Shown here: piece after piece, positions 1 to 10,468 of the stretch
Layout: each line of letters starts with the position of its first letter
How positions within the stretch are numbered: the first letter of the stretch is position 1
DNA from: Epiperipatus broadwayi
Taxonomy: Eukaryota; Onychophora; Udeonychophora; Euonychophora; Peripatidae
Length of the DNA: 64,000 nucleotides
Assembly (NCBI GenBank): GCA_028023455.1
Contig: JAQFVV010000072.1
Span: 4,656,214 to 4,720,213, forward strand
Direction of reading: 5' to 3'
The notes under the pieces: generated by a model
Databases searched by the model: none
The model's input: the letters and a program-made list of their open reading frames with translations, nothing else
What the model was told of the DNA's origin: nothing
Made by a program: the position numbers and the translations under genes

Positions 1-600
1 GCAAGTTTAAAGGATAAAACAGTCTAAAAGGATAAAAATTAAAAATCTATCATCACAAAAGAACTCAAACATTTTTGATTTAATAGTTTATACTACGTCT
101 GATTAATCCTACCCTACCTCCCTACCCCACAAATGCTCCACAAGATTTAAGGATATAAAAAGAGATTATATCATTAAAGAATTTTTGACTTGATGTTGAA
201 TTGATATTATATAATGTAATCTTCCACTATTTTTTCATTTCCATCCATAACTTGTGAAAATCTTCCTCAATTTGTTTCAGTTGTATCTTTATTGAGTCGT
301 GATTTTTTTTTATTATGAACATTAACTAATGAGTTTCAAATTTTGAAATTTGATATGTTTTGACAAACATCTTGCAGTTGTTTTTTTCCAGACATGAATT
401 ATCATAATTGAGTATGGGTATTCGCATCTTAAAAACATTTACATTTGTCTATGACAAAGCCATAATACCATAGTTATGGTTGGTGATTAAATTTTTATAT
501 AGTGATTTGTACCAATGCTTCTGATCTCTTTCATGGTCAATTCAATAGTTGGTATCAAGTGAGGTGACTATTTTCTGAACAATAAAAACAGCTTTATAAA
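1..600. other. AT-rich spacer, no gene seen
   Basis: No sustained reading frame, RNA gene or recognisable repeat was found on either strand. The sequence is low-complexity AT-rich DNA. Confidence 0.5.
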
Positions 601-619
601 CTGTTTAAAACAGTAGCAA

Positions 620-730
620 GTTCACTGTAAAGTAATGCCACCTAGTGTAAGCCATAGTAATCAATGGATGCTAGACGATTTGTGCATTAAATACCCATAT
701 AGTGACTAAGGATTTTATGCACAAACTGTG
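620..730 (+). repeat. Partial copy of dispersed V repeat
   Basis: This stretch resembles, with many changes, the repeat at 34013-34175 and, in reverse, at 9373-9535. Shared words are the GCCAC block, the 'gtaatcaatggatgc' block and the 'tttgtgcattaaat' block. A short reversed piece of the same repeat (AGGATTTTATGCACAAAC) follows immediately, so the copy is folded back on itself. A more decayed scrap with similar words lies at about 960-1030. The function is unknown and the family is non-coding here. Confidence 0.45.
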
Positions 731-734
731 AATT

Positions 735-798
735 CAAATTGGAGAGACTTTCATCTTGCAGTGAATCAATAATGATTAAAAATAATTATGATGATGAC
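735..798 (+). repeat. 3' tail scrap of the RTE-like LINE
   Basis: The words 'ttggagagacttt', 'atcttgcagtg' and the trailing ATGATGATG match the 3' untranslated tail of the full LINE at about 5510-5566. No coding part is left, so this is the extreme 5'-truncated remnant of an insertion on the + strand. Confidence 0.55.
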
Positions 799-799
799 T

Positions 800-2600
800 C
801 ACCAGGCTTGCTGTTATTGGCTGATAAGAATTTGAGTAATCTTACACCCTTGTTTTACTTTCTAGCCAAGATTATACACAAACCCATTGTCCAAATAAAA
901 ATGGATGATTAATTAAATTGCTTTTAATCCAGTTACCTGAAAGTAAAATCTTTGCATTTAACAGTAAATATGTGGATAAGGCAATAGCATTTCACCACTT
1001 TACTGTCATCTAGCATAAGTTTTAGTAATCAGTAATTATCAAATGAATATAAAATACCTATCTATTCTTAGTATTTAAATTCCCATCCTTAGAAAGTTTC
1101 AGACATTTGCCTTTATCAATGATGTATAAGGTTCAAGGTTGAAAGGAATGCATTTATCTATCCAGAAAGTACTTTCAACTCTATTTTACCTGTCAAACTA
1201 AAAACTTGAAAGACAAATCAGCCGAAAAGTTTTAAAAAACTAAAATTACTAAAATATATAGTGTAGAACTCAATTGAGTTCTTCATAGTCATTCAAGCAG
1301 GTTGGTGTGGGTTCAAATCTTTAACCTGGTTTGAATTAAGTATTAAGGTTGACAAAAAAAATGAAGTTAATGATTATTGCTGGACGCATGTCTTGCTGGA
1401 CGCATGTCTGCAGTTCTTTCTGCTTTAAATTTCAATGATAGGGATTTAAATATATGGATAGGAATTTTACATGTGTCTGATAATCGCTGATGACATAAGC
1501 TTACAGTAGATGGCACTAAAATAGATATCCGCTTTTGTTTTTTTTATTTAAGCTGCGAGTTTGTGATTTACTCTTTAAATGAGTTTATTAAGAATCTTCT
1601 GATTTTATAGATACATATGCGTGTATATAGTTTGTAAATACTATTTCGTAATTCTTTCGTATTAAATGAATTCCGACATCAAATATACGACTTTAATTAA
1701 CTTAATAAAACTAAGATCTGTTTACTGCTAATACCTAGCAGAAGCAGTCAAACATTTTCTTTTCCCTCCATGTACTCTCTAATCTTCTCTGCATTACATT
1801 CTTCTCTTAATGCTTTTCTGATTTCTTTGAAATTTGTTTTCACAGTGTGTAATCACTTTAAATCTTTCATTACAAATTTGTTTTTAAGCTCAAGAGTTTT
1901 CTACCTTGCACGTAAGTAAATAAAATTTATTTTAACATTTATCTCATTGGTTTTTCAGTTAAAGATTAACTTTTTTCTACAAAAAGTAATGCAATCCTGG
2001 AAATTAAGAATTACTTAAAATAACAAATTATTTTGTTGATGTTCATTGTTTTTAATACAGTTTAATCTTTTAAAATATATTTTCTATATGTATACTCCAA
2101 AAAATGTGTACGTTTGCTAGTATATCTTAGAAAGGTACTTTAGTCTATGAACTATCTTTTTATTGTCATATAAAAAATGTACACATATATTTTTTTAACA
2201 CAAATCACGTAAATTAAATTTTGAATTTTTTAAGTTATCATTTTATTTATACAGATATCAGATTATATATATATTGCAGAAGGGAGTTTGCTATTAACTG
2301 AAAGGAGACCCTTTGATTCCTCTTAGAGGTCTTAAAGGAACCGAGCAGGGCAAATTCCTAATGTCCACTCCATACGTTCTTGTCGTTGCAGCTGTTATTA
2401 CTATGTATTTATTCATATAGTATACGAACATGGATGGGCTGCTCACCAACACGCATTATCCAGCGTGGTGAGTTTATTGGCTTTTTACCTCTGAGTTTAA
2501 GATCAAGAAACACCATGGTCTGTCTTCTCAATGCCTGATAAGGCAGAATGAATGTTTGTGTAAATGATAAATATTTTTCCAATATATATATATACAATTA
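800..2600. other. AT-rich spacer with minor repeats
   Basis: No gene is supported. At 1378-1409 a 16-bp unit (TGCTGGACGCATGTCT) occurs twice in tandem, exactly. Around 1300-1325 a GGTTCAAATC word resembles a tRNA B box but no matching A box or tRNA fold is convincing. A 62-codon frame on the - strand near 2409-2597 has no recognisable motif. Confidence 0.45.
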
Positions 2601-2619
2601 TGACAGACAAAAATAAAGC

Positions 2620-3723
2620 ATGCCCTTATTCTCAGGAGGCTGTAAAGTCACCAACCAAGGCAGCGGTTGGTGGCCGAAGGCAGAGGGTGCTAAGAATCCC
2701 CTGATTGCGGACCTAGGCTGCCATTTGATGACAACTTTTTATTTAGGTACTTACAACTGCAGATCATTTTCAAGTGAAGGAAGATTGCAAGAATTAGAAG
2801 AACTCTCTTATATTAAATGGGATATTATTGGACTTTGTGAAGTTAGAAGAAAAGGTGAAGAGACAATTGATTTAAAAAGTGGACATATATTCTATTATAA
2901 AGGCACAAATATTGGAAATACAAGTGGAGTAGGATTCATTATAAATAAAAAGTGGAAGAACAATATTGTGGAGATTGATGGTGTATCAGACAGAGTGGCA
3001 ACATTAGTTATACAACTTAATAGCAGATACCAAATGCAGATAATTCAGGTTTATGCCCCAACAAGTTCTCATAGTGATGAAGTAGTAGAAGATTTTTATA
3101 TGGATGTACAAAAGGCTTTTGATCAGAGTAAACAACATTTTAAAATTGTTATGGGAGACTTTAATGCTAGAATTGGTAAACAAATGAAAGATGAAAGTGC
3201 TGTAGGTAATTTTGGTTATGGTAATAGAAATGAGAGAGGACATAGACTTGTGGAGTTTGCAGAAAAAGAAAAACTTTATATTATGAATTCTTTTTTTGAG
3301 AAAAATGCTAAAAGAAAATGGACATGGAAGCATCCAAATGAAGGTACAGCAGAATTGGATTATATTTTGACTAACAGGAAATACATATTTCAAGATTGTA
3401 ATGTTCTTAATAGATTTAACACAGGAAGTGATCATCGATTAGTAAGATGCAAGATACGTGTTAATGTAAAACTAGAAAGACAAAAATTGTTAAGAAAAAC
3501 AATATTTACAGTTGATATTTCTAATCTTCAGAAACATTCTAATGAATTTAAATTAGAACTTACAAATCGGTCTCAAGTATTAGTAGATTTTGAACATGAT
3601 TCAGATTTGAATGAAATTAATATGAAAATAACTGATACACTTTTAAAAACTGCAAGAAAGATAGCTGGTAGAAAAAAGCAGCAATTGACCAATAAAATTT
3701 CTACTGAGACTAGGGAATTATGA
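2620..3723 (+). CDS. LINE apurinic-type endonuclease (N-terminal half of RTE-like polyprotein)
   Basis: The protein nicks target DNA to prime reverse transcription. The open frame starts at 2620, but the first ~36 residues read through the GC-richer leader and do not look like endonuclease; the Met at 2728 (MTTFYLGTYNCRS) is the more likely start. Endonuclease/exonuclease/phosphatase-fold motifs appear in order: the Asn motif in GTYNCRS, the catalytic Glu in IIGLCEVRR, VYAPTSS, GDFNARIG, the WTWKHP and LDYIL block, and the terminal GSDHRLVRC with its catalytic His. A Lys-rich linker follows and the frame ends at TGA 3721-3723. That stop overlaps the ATG of the reverse transcriptase frame. In this family the two domains are normally fused, so I read this as a one-base frameshift of one long frame; genuine coupled translation is the alternative. 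Confidence 0.85.
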   Translation: MPLFSGGCKVTNQGSGWWPKAEGAKNPLIADLGCHLMTTFYLGTYNCRSFSSEGRLQELEELSYIKWDIIGLCEVRRKGEETIDLKSGHIFYYKGTNIGNTSGVGFIINKKWKNNIVEIDGVSDRVATLVIQLNSRYQMQIIQVYAPTSSHSDEVVEDFYMDVQKAFDQSKQHFKIVMGDFNARIGKQMKDESAVGNFGYGNRNERGHRLVEFAEKEKLYIMNSFFEKNAKRKWTWKHPNEGTAELDYILTNRKYIFQDCNVLNRFNTGSDHRLVRCKIRVNVKLERQKLLRKTIFTVDISNLQKHSNEFKLELTNRSQVLVDFEHDSDLNEINMKITDTLLKTARKIAGRKKQQLTNKISTETREL

Positions 3724-5495
3724 AGAAAAGAAGAAATATGAAGATATACAAAAATGATGCATTAAAAAGAATTGAATATCTCGAATTTTGTAAAATGGTG
3801 CGGAAAAGAGTTGAAAATGATATAAGAAAGTATAACTGTGAACTAGCAAGAAAAGCTGTAGAAGAAAATAAAAGTCTTAAGAATGTAAAACAACATTTTG
3901 GTATTGGTAGGAAATTTATATCTGCAATAAGAAAAAAAGATGGAATTATTACTAAAAAAAGAGATGACATCATGAAATTGATAGAAAATTTTTATCAAGA
4001 ATTATATAGTAATAAAGAACAAGTACCTCCTATATCTATTACATCTTCCGAATTGCCCAGAATTTTAAATGAAGAAGTGAGAAATGCAATTAAATGTATG
4101 AAGAAAGGAAAGGCTCCAGGTAATGATGGAATTATAATTGATATATTAAAAGAAGCAGGTGAAGAAACAGAATTTTTTTTAGCAAAGTTATATACTAAAT
4201 GTCTAAATGATAAAGATGTACCGGATGATTGGAAGAATGCAGTAATAATATTAATATTTAAAAAAGGTGATAAAGAAGATATTAGAAATTACAGACCTAT
4301 CAGCCTTTTATCAGTTTTATATAAAAATTTTACCAAGATAATTACAACTCGTCTACAGAGAACCTTGGATTTTCACCAACCAAGAGAACAAGCTGGATTT
4401 AAAAGTGGTTTTAGTATAGTAGATCATATCCAGGTATTGAGGGAAGTCATAGAAAGGACAAATGAATATGAATTGTCATTATGTTTTGGATTTGTAGATT
4501 ATGAAAAGGCATTTGATTCTATAAACATTTTTTCAGTGATTAAAGCATTGGATCATCAAGGTATAGATCCAGGATATTGTCATATTTTAAAGAATATTTA
4601 TAAAAATGCAACAGCAACAATTAGATTACATAATGATACTGGGAAAGTCAACATTGAGAAAGGTGTAAGACAAGGTGACTCCATATCTCCAAAACTTTTT
4701 ACAGCAGTGCTGCAAGAAGTATTTTGTGGATTAAAATGGGAAACTAAAGGAGTGAAAGTAAATGGAGATTATTTAAGTCATTTAGATTTCGCAGATGATG
4801 TAGTTGTTTTTGCAAATAATGCTTCAGAGCTGCAGGAAATGTTGCAGGAGTTATCAGATGAAAGTAGGAAAGTAGGACTAAAGATAAATGTTAAAAAGAC
4901 TAAAGTAATGTTTAATCGATTTGCTCAAAATATGAAAATAAAGATTGATTATGATGAATTAGAAGACGTTAACAGTTACAAATACCTTGCTCAGATTATT
5001 AATACAGATGGAAACATAATGGAGGAAGTTAATCATAGAATTAAACTTGGTTGGAGTGCTTTTGGTAGAAATAACTTGATACTAAAAGGAAATATGCCTA
5101 TGTGTTTGAAAAGGAAAGTTTTTAACAAATGTGTTTTACCAGTTCTTACTTATGGATCTGAGACTTGGACACTCAATAGAAGAGCAATACAGAGACTTCA
5201 GACCACTCAAAGAAGTATGGAGAGATGTATGTTGGGAGTAACAAGAAGAGATCGAAAACGCAATGTATGGGTAAGAGAACAAACAGGTGTTACTGACCTC
5301 ATTGAAAAAATTAAAAGATTGAAGTGGAGTTGGGCTGGACATATTGCTAGAAGAGATGATAATAGATGGACAATTGAAATTTTAAACTGGATTCCAAGAG
5401 ATTGTAAAAGACACAGAAAGAGACCACATGTGAGATGGATGGGTGAAATAAGAAAGTGTGCAGGGGTGATGTGGAGAAGAGAAGCTAAAGATTGA
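3720..5495 (+). CDS. LINE reverse transcriptase (C-terminal half of RTE-like polyprotein)
   Basis: A 591-residue frame carrying the polymerase. Reverse transcriptase blocks appear in order: KAPGNDG (finger), NYRPISLLS, QAGFKSGFS, the first catalytic Asp in FVDYEKAFDS (residues about 258-267), GVRQGDSISPKLF, and the catalytic pair in FADD (residues 357-360, codons ending near 4799). After the thumb (YKYLAQ, where related elements usually have YLG) comes the conserved C-terminal segment TYGSETWTL and WAGHIARRDD, typical of RTE-like elements, rich in Arg and Lys and probably nucleic-acid binding. All catalytic residues are present and there are no internal stops. The frame starts at an ATG that overlaps the upstream stop; the true start is probably in the endonuclease frame. 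Confidence 0.88.
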   Translation: MKKRRNMKIYKNDALKRIEYLEFCKMVRKRVENDIRKYNCELARKAVEENKSLKNVKQHFGIGRKFISAIRKKDGIITKKRDDIMKLIENFYQELYSNKEQVPPISITSSELPRILNEEVRNAIKCMKKGKAPGNDGIIIDILKEAGEETEFFLAKLYTKCLNDKDVPDDWKNAVIILIFKKGDKEDIRNYRPISLLSVLYKNFTKIITTRLQRTLDFHQPREQAGFKSGFSIVDHIQVLREVIERTNEYELSLCFGFVDYEKAFDSINIFSVIKALDHQGIDPGYCHILKNIYKNATATIRLHNDTGKVNIEKGVRQGDSISPKLFTAVLQEVFCGLKWETKGVKVNGDYLSHLDFADDVVVFANNASELQEMLQELSDESRKVGLKINVKKTKVMFNRFAQNMKIKIDYDELEDVNSYKYLAQIINTDGNIMEEVNHRIKLGWSAFGRNNLILKGNMPMCLKRKVFNKCVLPVLTYGSETWTLNRRAIQRLQTTQRSMERCMLGVTRRDRKRNVWVREQTGVTDLIEKIKRLKWSWAGHIARRDDNRWTIEILNWIPRDCKRHRKRPHVRWMGEIRKCAGVMWRREAKD

Positions 5496-5566
5496 AGAAG
5501 ATGGATTAAACTTGGAGAAACCTTTATCTTGCAGTGGATTGATAATAGTTGATAATGATGATGATA

Positions 5567-6135
5567 TATTGTTACAAAAAAATTGGATTGCATCTCGAAT
5601 TAATTACATTGCAAACTTACATAATAAATTTATATATTGCCATATGTGTGTGTGCATGGATATTTAGTATATAGATGTGACTAAATTAGACCATTTTAGG
5701 AAACTAAAGGAAAATAGATCTACCGAGTTAATCGTATCACTAAATGCTTAATATATATATATAGATTTTATAATACTAACATATATGTTGTTAATGAAAT
5801 ATAGTTTATAAAATTATAGTCTATGTTGTTAATGAAATATAGTTTGTAAAATTATAGTCAATGAAATGATAAATTATACTATGTAAGGCAAGAGAGAAAA
5901 AATAGTTTTGACATGTAGGATAAATTTGATTTACATAATTTAAGAAGAGTATAGTATTTTGTGACCCTTTCAGATTTGCCAGTTGGATGAGAGTTTAAAG
6001 AAATAATTTGCCCTTTCTTATAATAAATTGAATGACAAACCTAAATATGTTATTAAAAACTATTATTATTATCTATATATAATCCTTCTAAACACTTTTC
6101 TTCTTCCTTTCCTTTATTTCTTCTATCTTCATATA
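5567..6135. other. AT-rich spacer with 38-bp tandem pair
   Basis: No gene. A 38-bp unit beginning TATGTTGTTAATG occurs twice in tandem at 5784-5821 and 5822-5859 with one difference. The rest is AT-rich. Confidence 0.6.
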
Positions 6136-6204
6136 CAATATTGCAATTCAAATAGTTTTTCTTACATTTATTTCAACAAAAACTTTTTATCATTATTATT
6201 ACAG

Positions 6205-6233
6205 TTTCGACTGTTCCATGCAGTTTTCATCAG
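6205..6233 (-). ncRNA. Hammerhead-like core, D family, left arm
   Basis: On the - strand CTGATGA is followed by AAACTG, a short loop, CAGTC and GAAAC. The helix is imperfect, and there is an extra A between CTGATGA and the helix compared with a classical hammerhead. Stem III and stem I cannot be drawn convincingly, so only the core resembles a ribozyme. Confidence 0.3.
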
Positions 6234-6534
6234 ATCTACAAAATTCAAATACACATAACAATATAATCATTACATAATACATTTCATATTTTGTACAAAT
6301 TTGTCAATTCTCAAAATTATTAATTTTTTTAACTTCTTAAAATTCTTTAATACATTATATTTCTTATATACAGTTACTTTAAAAATTAGAAAAATAATTG
6401 TATATAAGAAATGTATTAAAGAATTTTAAGAAGTTAATAGAAAATTAATAATTTTGAGAATTGATAAATATGCATAAAATATAAAATGTATTATGTAATG
6501 GTGATATTGTTATGTGTAATTGAATTTTGTAGAA

Positions 6535-6563
6535 CTGATGAAGACTGCATGGTACAGTTGAAA
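6535..6563 (+). ncRNA. Hammerhead-like core, D family, right arm
   Basis: CTGATGA, then A, then GACTG pairing with CAGTT across a 7-base loop, then GAAAC. It has the same extra A as the other D copies. It is followed by TGTAATAATAATAA, so the core sits at the very edge of a microsatellite. Confidence 0.3.
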
Positions 6564-6628
6564 CTGTAATAATAATAATAATAATAAGTTTTTGCTGAAA
6601 AATATATAAGAATTATTTGAATTGCAAT

Positions 6629-6702
6629 ATTGTTGTTGTTATTGTTGTTGTTATTATTATTATTATTATTATTACTATTATTATTATTATTATTATTATT
6701 AT

Positions 6703-6761
<59 letters not shown>

Positions 6762-6831
6762 ATAGCAGCAGCAGTAGTAGTAGTAATAGTAGTGGTCGTG
6801 GTGGTGGTAGCAGCAGTAGCAGTAGTAGTAT
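6629..6831. repeat. Compound trinucleotide microsatellite (TTG/TTA/TAG/AGC)
   Basis: About 200 bp of phased triplets: TTG units, then TTA, then a long TAG run, then AGC and GTG variants. All units are three bases, so frames stay open on both strands and give meaningless homopolymer-like proteins. It abuts the right arm of the hairpin. Confidence 0.95.
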
Positions 6832-7689
6832 ATAATCATTTATAAAATAATTTAAGGAATGAAAAAAATATTTATGAAAAAACATGTTTTTGTAAATAAA
6901 TAGATGTTAAATCTTTTAATTAGGTCTTGATGAATACATTTTTGATAGATATCCTGATATAAATAAGTACAGACTTGATTTCTAGTTAAAATCTGGGCTC
7001 AAGAAAAAAGCAGTGCACATTTATTCTATGATAATAGGAGAAATCACTGGTTACAACAGTTTCCCCTCAAAATAGTTTGTTTAGTTGGGTGTTTCTGACT
7101 GTCTTAATATATTTTTCAATACTCTATCAACAGCAAGTATGGCAACAATAGCTAGTAGAAGACTATTTAATATGGCTGGCTATGAAACTAAACCATGCCA
7201 GTGAAAAGACCTGAAGTATGCAGTAATATCTATAGAACTTGCATAGAATACAACTGTTGCCTGCATTAAAGGAGAAAACAATGCTTAAGGAAAGAAGTAA
7301 GCTCTGACATAAGACCTACACTGTTCACTATCTATCATCACCAATATCCAAAAAGAACAGTCATCAAAAGGAATGGATTTCTAAAGTCTTGTTCACACAC
7401 ACATATATATATATGTAGTAAACATATGATATCTGTAGAAACTCTACTTTAAAAATTTAAGGCATTTGGTAAGATCTTATCTTTGTAGTTAACCACAAGG
7501 CCTTAAGTTTAATGTTTACTTTTTTTCTTATTTTCAATATTTTGTATTGTATTTATCTCATAATAATTGCAAAAGTATCAACAACAATTTTATATTTTAT
7601 TGATTTATTATAATATTTGAATACAGATATAATTTATATACTTGGAGTGTAAATGTAATTACAGAGAATTTGAACACAGACTTTCAAAC
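6832..7689. other. Spacer, no gene seen
   Basis: AT-rich DNA with a short (AC)(AT) run near 7389-7414. No coding or RNA feature is supported. Confidence 0.5.
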
Positions 7690-7925
7690 TTCCTTCAGCT
7701 ATCTAATCTATCTCATCCATCTGATACGCATGACCACACACACGTGAAAAATACGAAGGATCTCCAATATACCTATTTCATGCTGAACCAGCCTTCATTA
7801 GTTGGTCCAGATTATCATCTCCCACACACATATAATCAGGGCCCAGTTTATATTAAGATAGCAATTCCTTAAGCTTTAATGATCCGGTTTCAATCTACTC
7901 CACCCTCCAACTCTTCAGCAAATTG
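7690..7925 (-). repeat. Dispersed B repeat (subtype 2) with mutated hammerhead
   Basis: This copy matches, in opposite orientation, the repeat at 46165-46530, including the block reading 'gagttggagggtgga' on the - strand and the hammerhead region. A related subtype is at 27755, 29321 and 29735. It has no coding capacity and is probably a small non-autonomous element mobilised in trans. Confidence 0.65.
7764..7805 (-). ncRNA. Hammerhead ribozyme motif, B family (G5 mutated)
   Basis: Read on the - strand: stem I strand CCAA; core CTAATGA, where the usual G5 is A; stem II AGGCTG, loop GTT, CAGCAT; GAAA; an 8-base stem III segment ATAGGTAT; cleavage base A; stem I strand TTGG. Stem III here closes as ATA with TAT, whereas the copy at 27.9 kb closes as ATG with CAT, a compensatory change. 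The G5 change should abolish cleavage in this copy. Confidence 0.6.
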
Positions 7926-9372
7926 CAAGCTTATTTTTCATTAAACAATTTAGTTTGTGTTAACTTTTCAAAATCATTCCAAATATATACTATTAATATC
8001 CACTAACCTTAATAAACCATGTGATTCACTTGGGGGGGGGGGGGGATGAAGAGATAGTGGTAGTAATTTAAAGTGATAATAATCAACAGTATTAAGATTT
8101 CCAAACATTGACTTTCTATTTAAAAGGCTTGGTAATCGAAGCTTAATTATAAATTGCATCCAAAAAAGGATATTAAAAATACTTTTGAAATAATTACATT
8201 TAATTAACCTTTAGTGTTAGATTACATAATTATCATTATTAGAATAGTGATATATACATTGGATTAAGTTGACCATTTCTTTCTAATTATTTATATTTAT
8301 TATACATTTTTATCTGTTATAATATATATGCATGATATATTTACTAAATTGATTACATTACATGAAAAATTGACACATCATTAGGCAGGATACATGCATT
8401 TTAGGAATAATCACTTTTATTAGCTGTCTTGGAACACTGCAAATAATTGACACAGTAACAAACACTCATGTTAAAGTGCTAATTGGCAATGCAGATATTT
8501 TTTATCAATTAGCTTATTCCTTTATGGTTATACAATGATAAATTTATTTTATTAATAAGCCTTGATCAAAAATCTAATATTAAAATATGTAAAAATATGT
8601 TAATATATTTACATTTTAGATAATAAATCTAGAGTAATGCTAACACCAATAATCACATATAATCCATTCCATATATCTGGCATACTGCCTGAAAAAATTG
8701 ATAAATCCCTTCATAGAATACAATTGTAATTTATTAATTAAACGAATTTCTAATTCTGTTTTGCTAATGTAAAGCTATATTGAAATAAGCTGATTGATAG
8801 ACATTTGGGATACCAACTGTCCTTGCTTTAACACCAAATTTCACTCAACATTATAGGATTAATGTATGTTGAGTTGCTATTATATTGTGGTAAAAATAAT
8901 TTATACATTGCTATATTGTATCTTCCCAGAAAAAGAATTAATTTGCTAATATTTTTTATTAAACATTTGGATTTTTTTTATTAGACAGCTTAACTTTTAA
9001 AAAATATCTTAAAGGAATCTGAAGAGATTCTAATCAAAAAATTAAAAAATTACCAGTGGTTTTTTTAGTTCTTAAATTTTGCCAATGTAGCTATAGAACT
9101 GATAGTTAGTAAACATCACATGATCACCATCTCTTATACTAACACCAATCCTGCCTAATAGAATAGTGGTGGCTATGGTTGTTAAAGAGCCAAAGACACC
9201 AAAATGTATGGGTGCTGAACTGAGTTCAGACCAATATGACTATATAAGCTATTGAGCTTAGATTAAAAATATTGTGTTTTCAATTTTATTCTCATAGTTT
9301 TGTAGTTAAGTAGAGATAAAAGGGAGTGGCTGGAGGGTTGCATTAGATCCTAAGATCTAGGTGCAGTACTCT
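7926..9372. other. Spacer with poly-G tract
   Basis: No gene. A run of 14 G lies at 8032-8045. The remainder is AT-rich unique-looking sequence. Confidence 0.5.
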
Positions 9373-9535
9373 CAGTCCAAGGCTTCACCCTGATGAAGGC
9401 CACAAGCCAGAAACTAGTCTGGGGATATTGGATGAGTAGGCACTAGATAGGGATTTTATGCACAAGCCTTCTGGCATCCATGGATTACTCTGGTTGGTGC
9501 AGGGTGGCACTATTGTATGGAGAGTTTTGCCTTGT
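9373..9535 (-). repeat. Dispersed V repeat
   Basis: On the - strand this reads as the same repeat as 34013-34175: the 'actctccatac' start, 'agtgccac', 'gagtaatc', 'ggatgccagaag', 'cttgtgcataaaatccc' and 'ccccagactagtttct' blocks in order. Truncated relatives lie at 620, 19036 and about 58550. The opposite strand carries a hammerhead-like core. Confidence 0.75.
9386..9424 (+). ncRNA. Hammerhead-like motif, C family
   Basis: CTGATGA, then A, GGC, a loop and GCC, then A and GAAA, followed by CTAGTC and TGGGG. A GTC cleavage triplet and a minimal AC/GT stem III are possible. The helix II register has an A opposite A next to the core, which is not canonical. Stem I pairing is poor in this copy. 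Confidence 0.35.
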
Positions 9536-10063
9536 TTGATAGTCAGTAATTTTGTGATTCATGGTTTGTGTTGGCCAACACTGACATATTTCAATGGTTG
9601 CTAAATTTATAAATTAGATGAGCATAATGACAATGGATGGTAAGACTGCAATAATTTCTATGAATATCAAATTTATATGACTTTATTAGTGGATTTAACA
9701 AGTAAACTTGATGGAAGCTCATAAGATATCTGTTTTTATGCCATAATTATTTAGTTTGGGATGAGTGTTAGAAGACATAACTATATTTTGGGTTGTTGTC
9801 AAATTCATTGGAATTTACTTAAAAGCAAGATGATGTGACAGTAGCGACCTCTACAAATCTTCTCTGTAAGGCAACTTTTCTTAAGTTATCTGATGGAGAA
9901 ATATGCACAAGAAGGTATTGATCTACTTGACTATTTATATTCCACTCTCTCTTTAATTATTGGTGTGATATTTTGATATTTATATAATTTGAGAATCACA
10001 CAAGCATGGTATGAAAAGTTTTAAAATCAGCTGGAGATACAAAAAAGAGATCAATGAGAGACG
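9536..10063. other. Spacer, no gene seen
   Basis: No frame or repeat was recognised on either strand. Confidence 0.45.
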
Positions 10064-10468
10064 AACCTTCATCATCATCATCCATTATCAATCCACTGCA
10101 GGATGAAGGTCTCTCCAAGTTTAATCCATCTTCTCCGATCTCCAGCCTCTCTTCTCCACAATACCCCTGCACATTTTCTTATTTCATCCATCCATCTCAC
10201 ATGTGGTCTCTTCCTGGGTCTTCTCTTGGAATCCAGTTTAAGATTTCAATTGTCCATCTATTATCATCTCTTCTAGCAATATGTCCAGCCCAACTCCATT
10301 TCAATCTTTTAATTTTTTCAATAAGGTCAGTAACACCTGTTTGTTGTCTTACCCATACATTGTGTTTTCGATCTCTTCTTGTTACTCCCAACATACATCT
10401 TTCCATACTCCTTTGAGTCATCTGAAGTCTCTGTATTACTCTTCTATTAAGTGTCCAAGTCTCCATGA
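10064..10468 (-). pseudogene. 5'-truncated RTE-like LINE, C-terminal end only
   Basis: Read on the - strand, the frame enters at ETWTLNRR and continues through TQRSMERCMLGVTRRDRK and WAGHIARRDDN. This is close to the last part of the reverse transcriptase at 3720-5495. The frame is open to about 10197, after which frame and sequence diverge. The 3' untranslated tail with CATCATCATCAT lies at the left end. The abrupt start inside the coding region is the usual 5' truncation of a LINE insertion. It has no catalytic motifs. Confidence 0.85.

Larger units (their letters stand above)
2600..5566 (+). mobile_element. RTE-like non-LTR retrotransposon (LINE)
   Basis: An almost complete non-LTR element. 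A GC-richer 5' leader (2620-2727) precedes an apurinic-type endonuclease and then a reverse transcriptase, followed by a short 3' untranslated region ending in an ATGATGATG run near 5566. RTE-type elements encode endonuclease and reverse transcriptase on one protein, move by target-primed reverse transcription, and commonly leave 5'-truncated copies. Truncated relatives are present at 10064 (-), 24262 (+), 37110 (+) and 735 (+). I could not see an unambiguous target-site duplication. The only obvious lesion is the frame break at 3720, so the copy is probably young relative to the other debris. Clade assignment is from motif style, not a tree. Confidence 0.85.
6136..6632. repeat. Long inverted repeat (hairpin) carrying hammerhead-like cores
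   Basis: The arm 6136-6372 is the imperfect reverse complement of 6399-6632, separated by about 26 bp. The palindrome is bounded by the word CAATATTGCAATTCAAAT and its complement. Each arm carries a CTGATGA, stem, GAAAC core (see separate entries). The right arm passes directly into a trinucleotide array. This could be a foldback element or two copies of one repeat inserted head to head. Confidence 0.8.

Noticed and set aside
2409-2597. 62-codon - strand frame upstream of the LINE
   Set aside because: No recognisable motif and no link to the element's coding strand.
6613-6885. Long frames of poly-Ile, Leu, Ser or Val on both strands
   Set aside because: They come from the phased trinucleotide array; no coding signal remains outside it.
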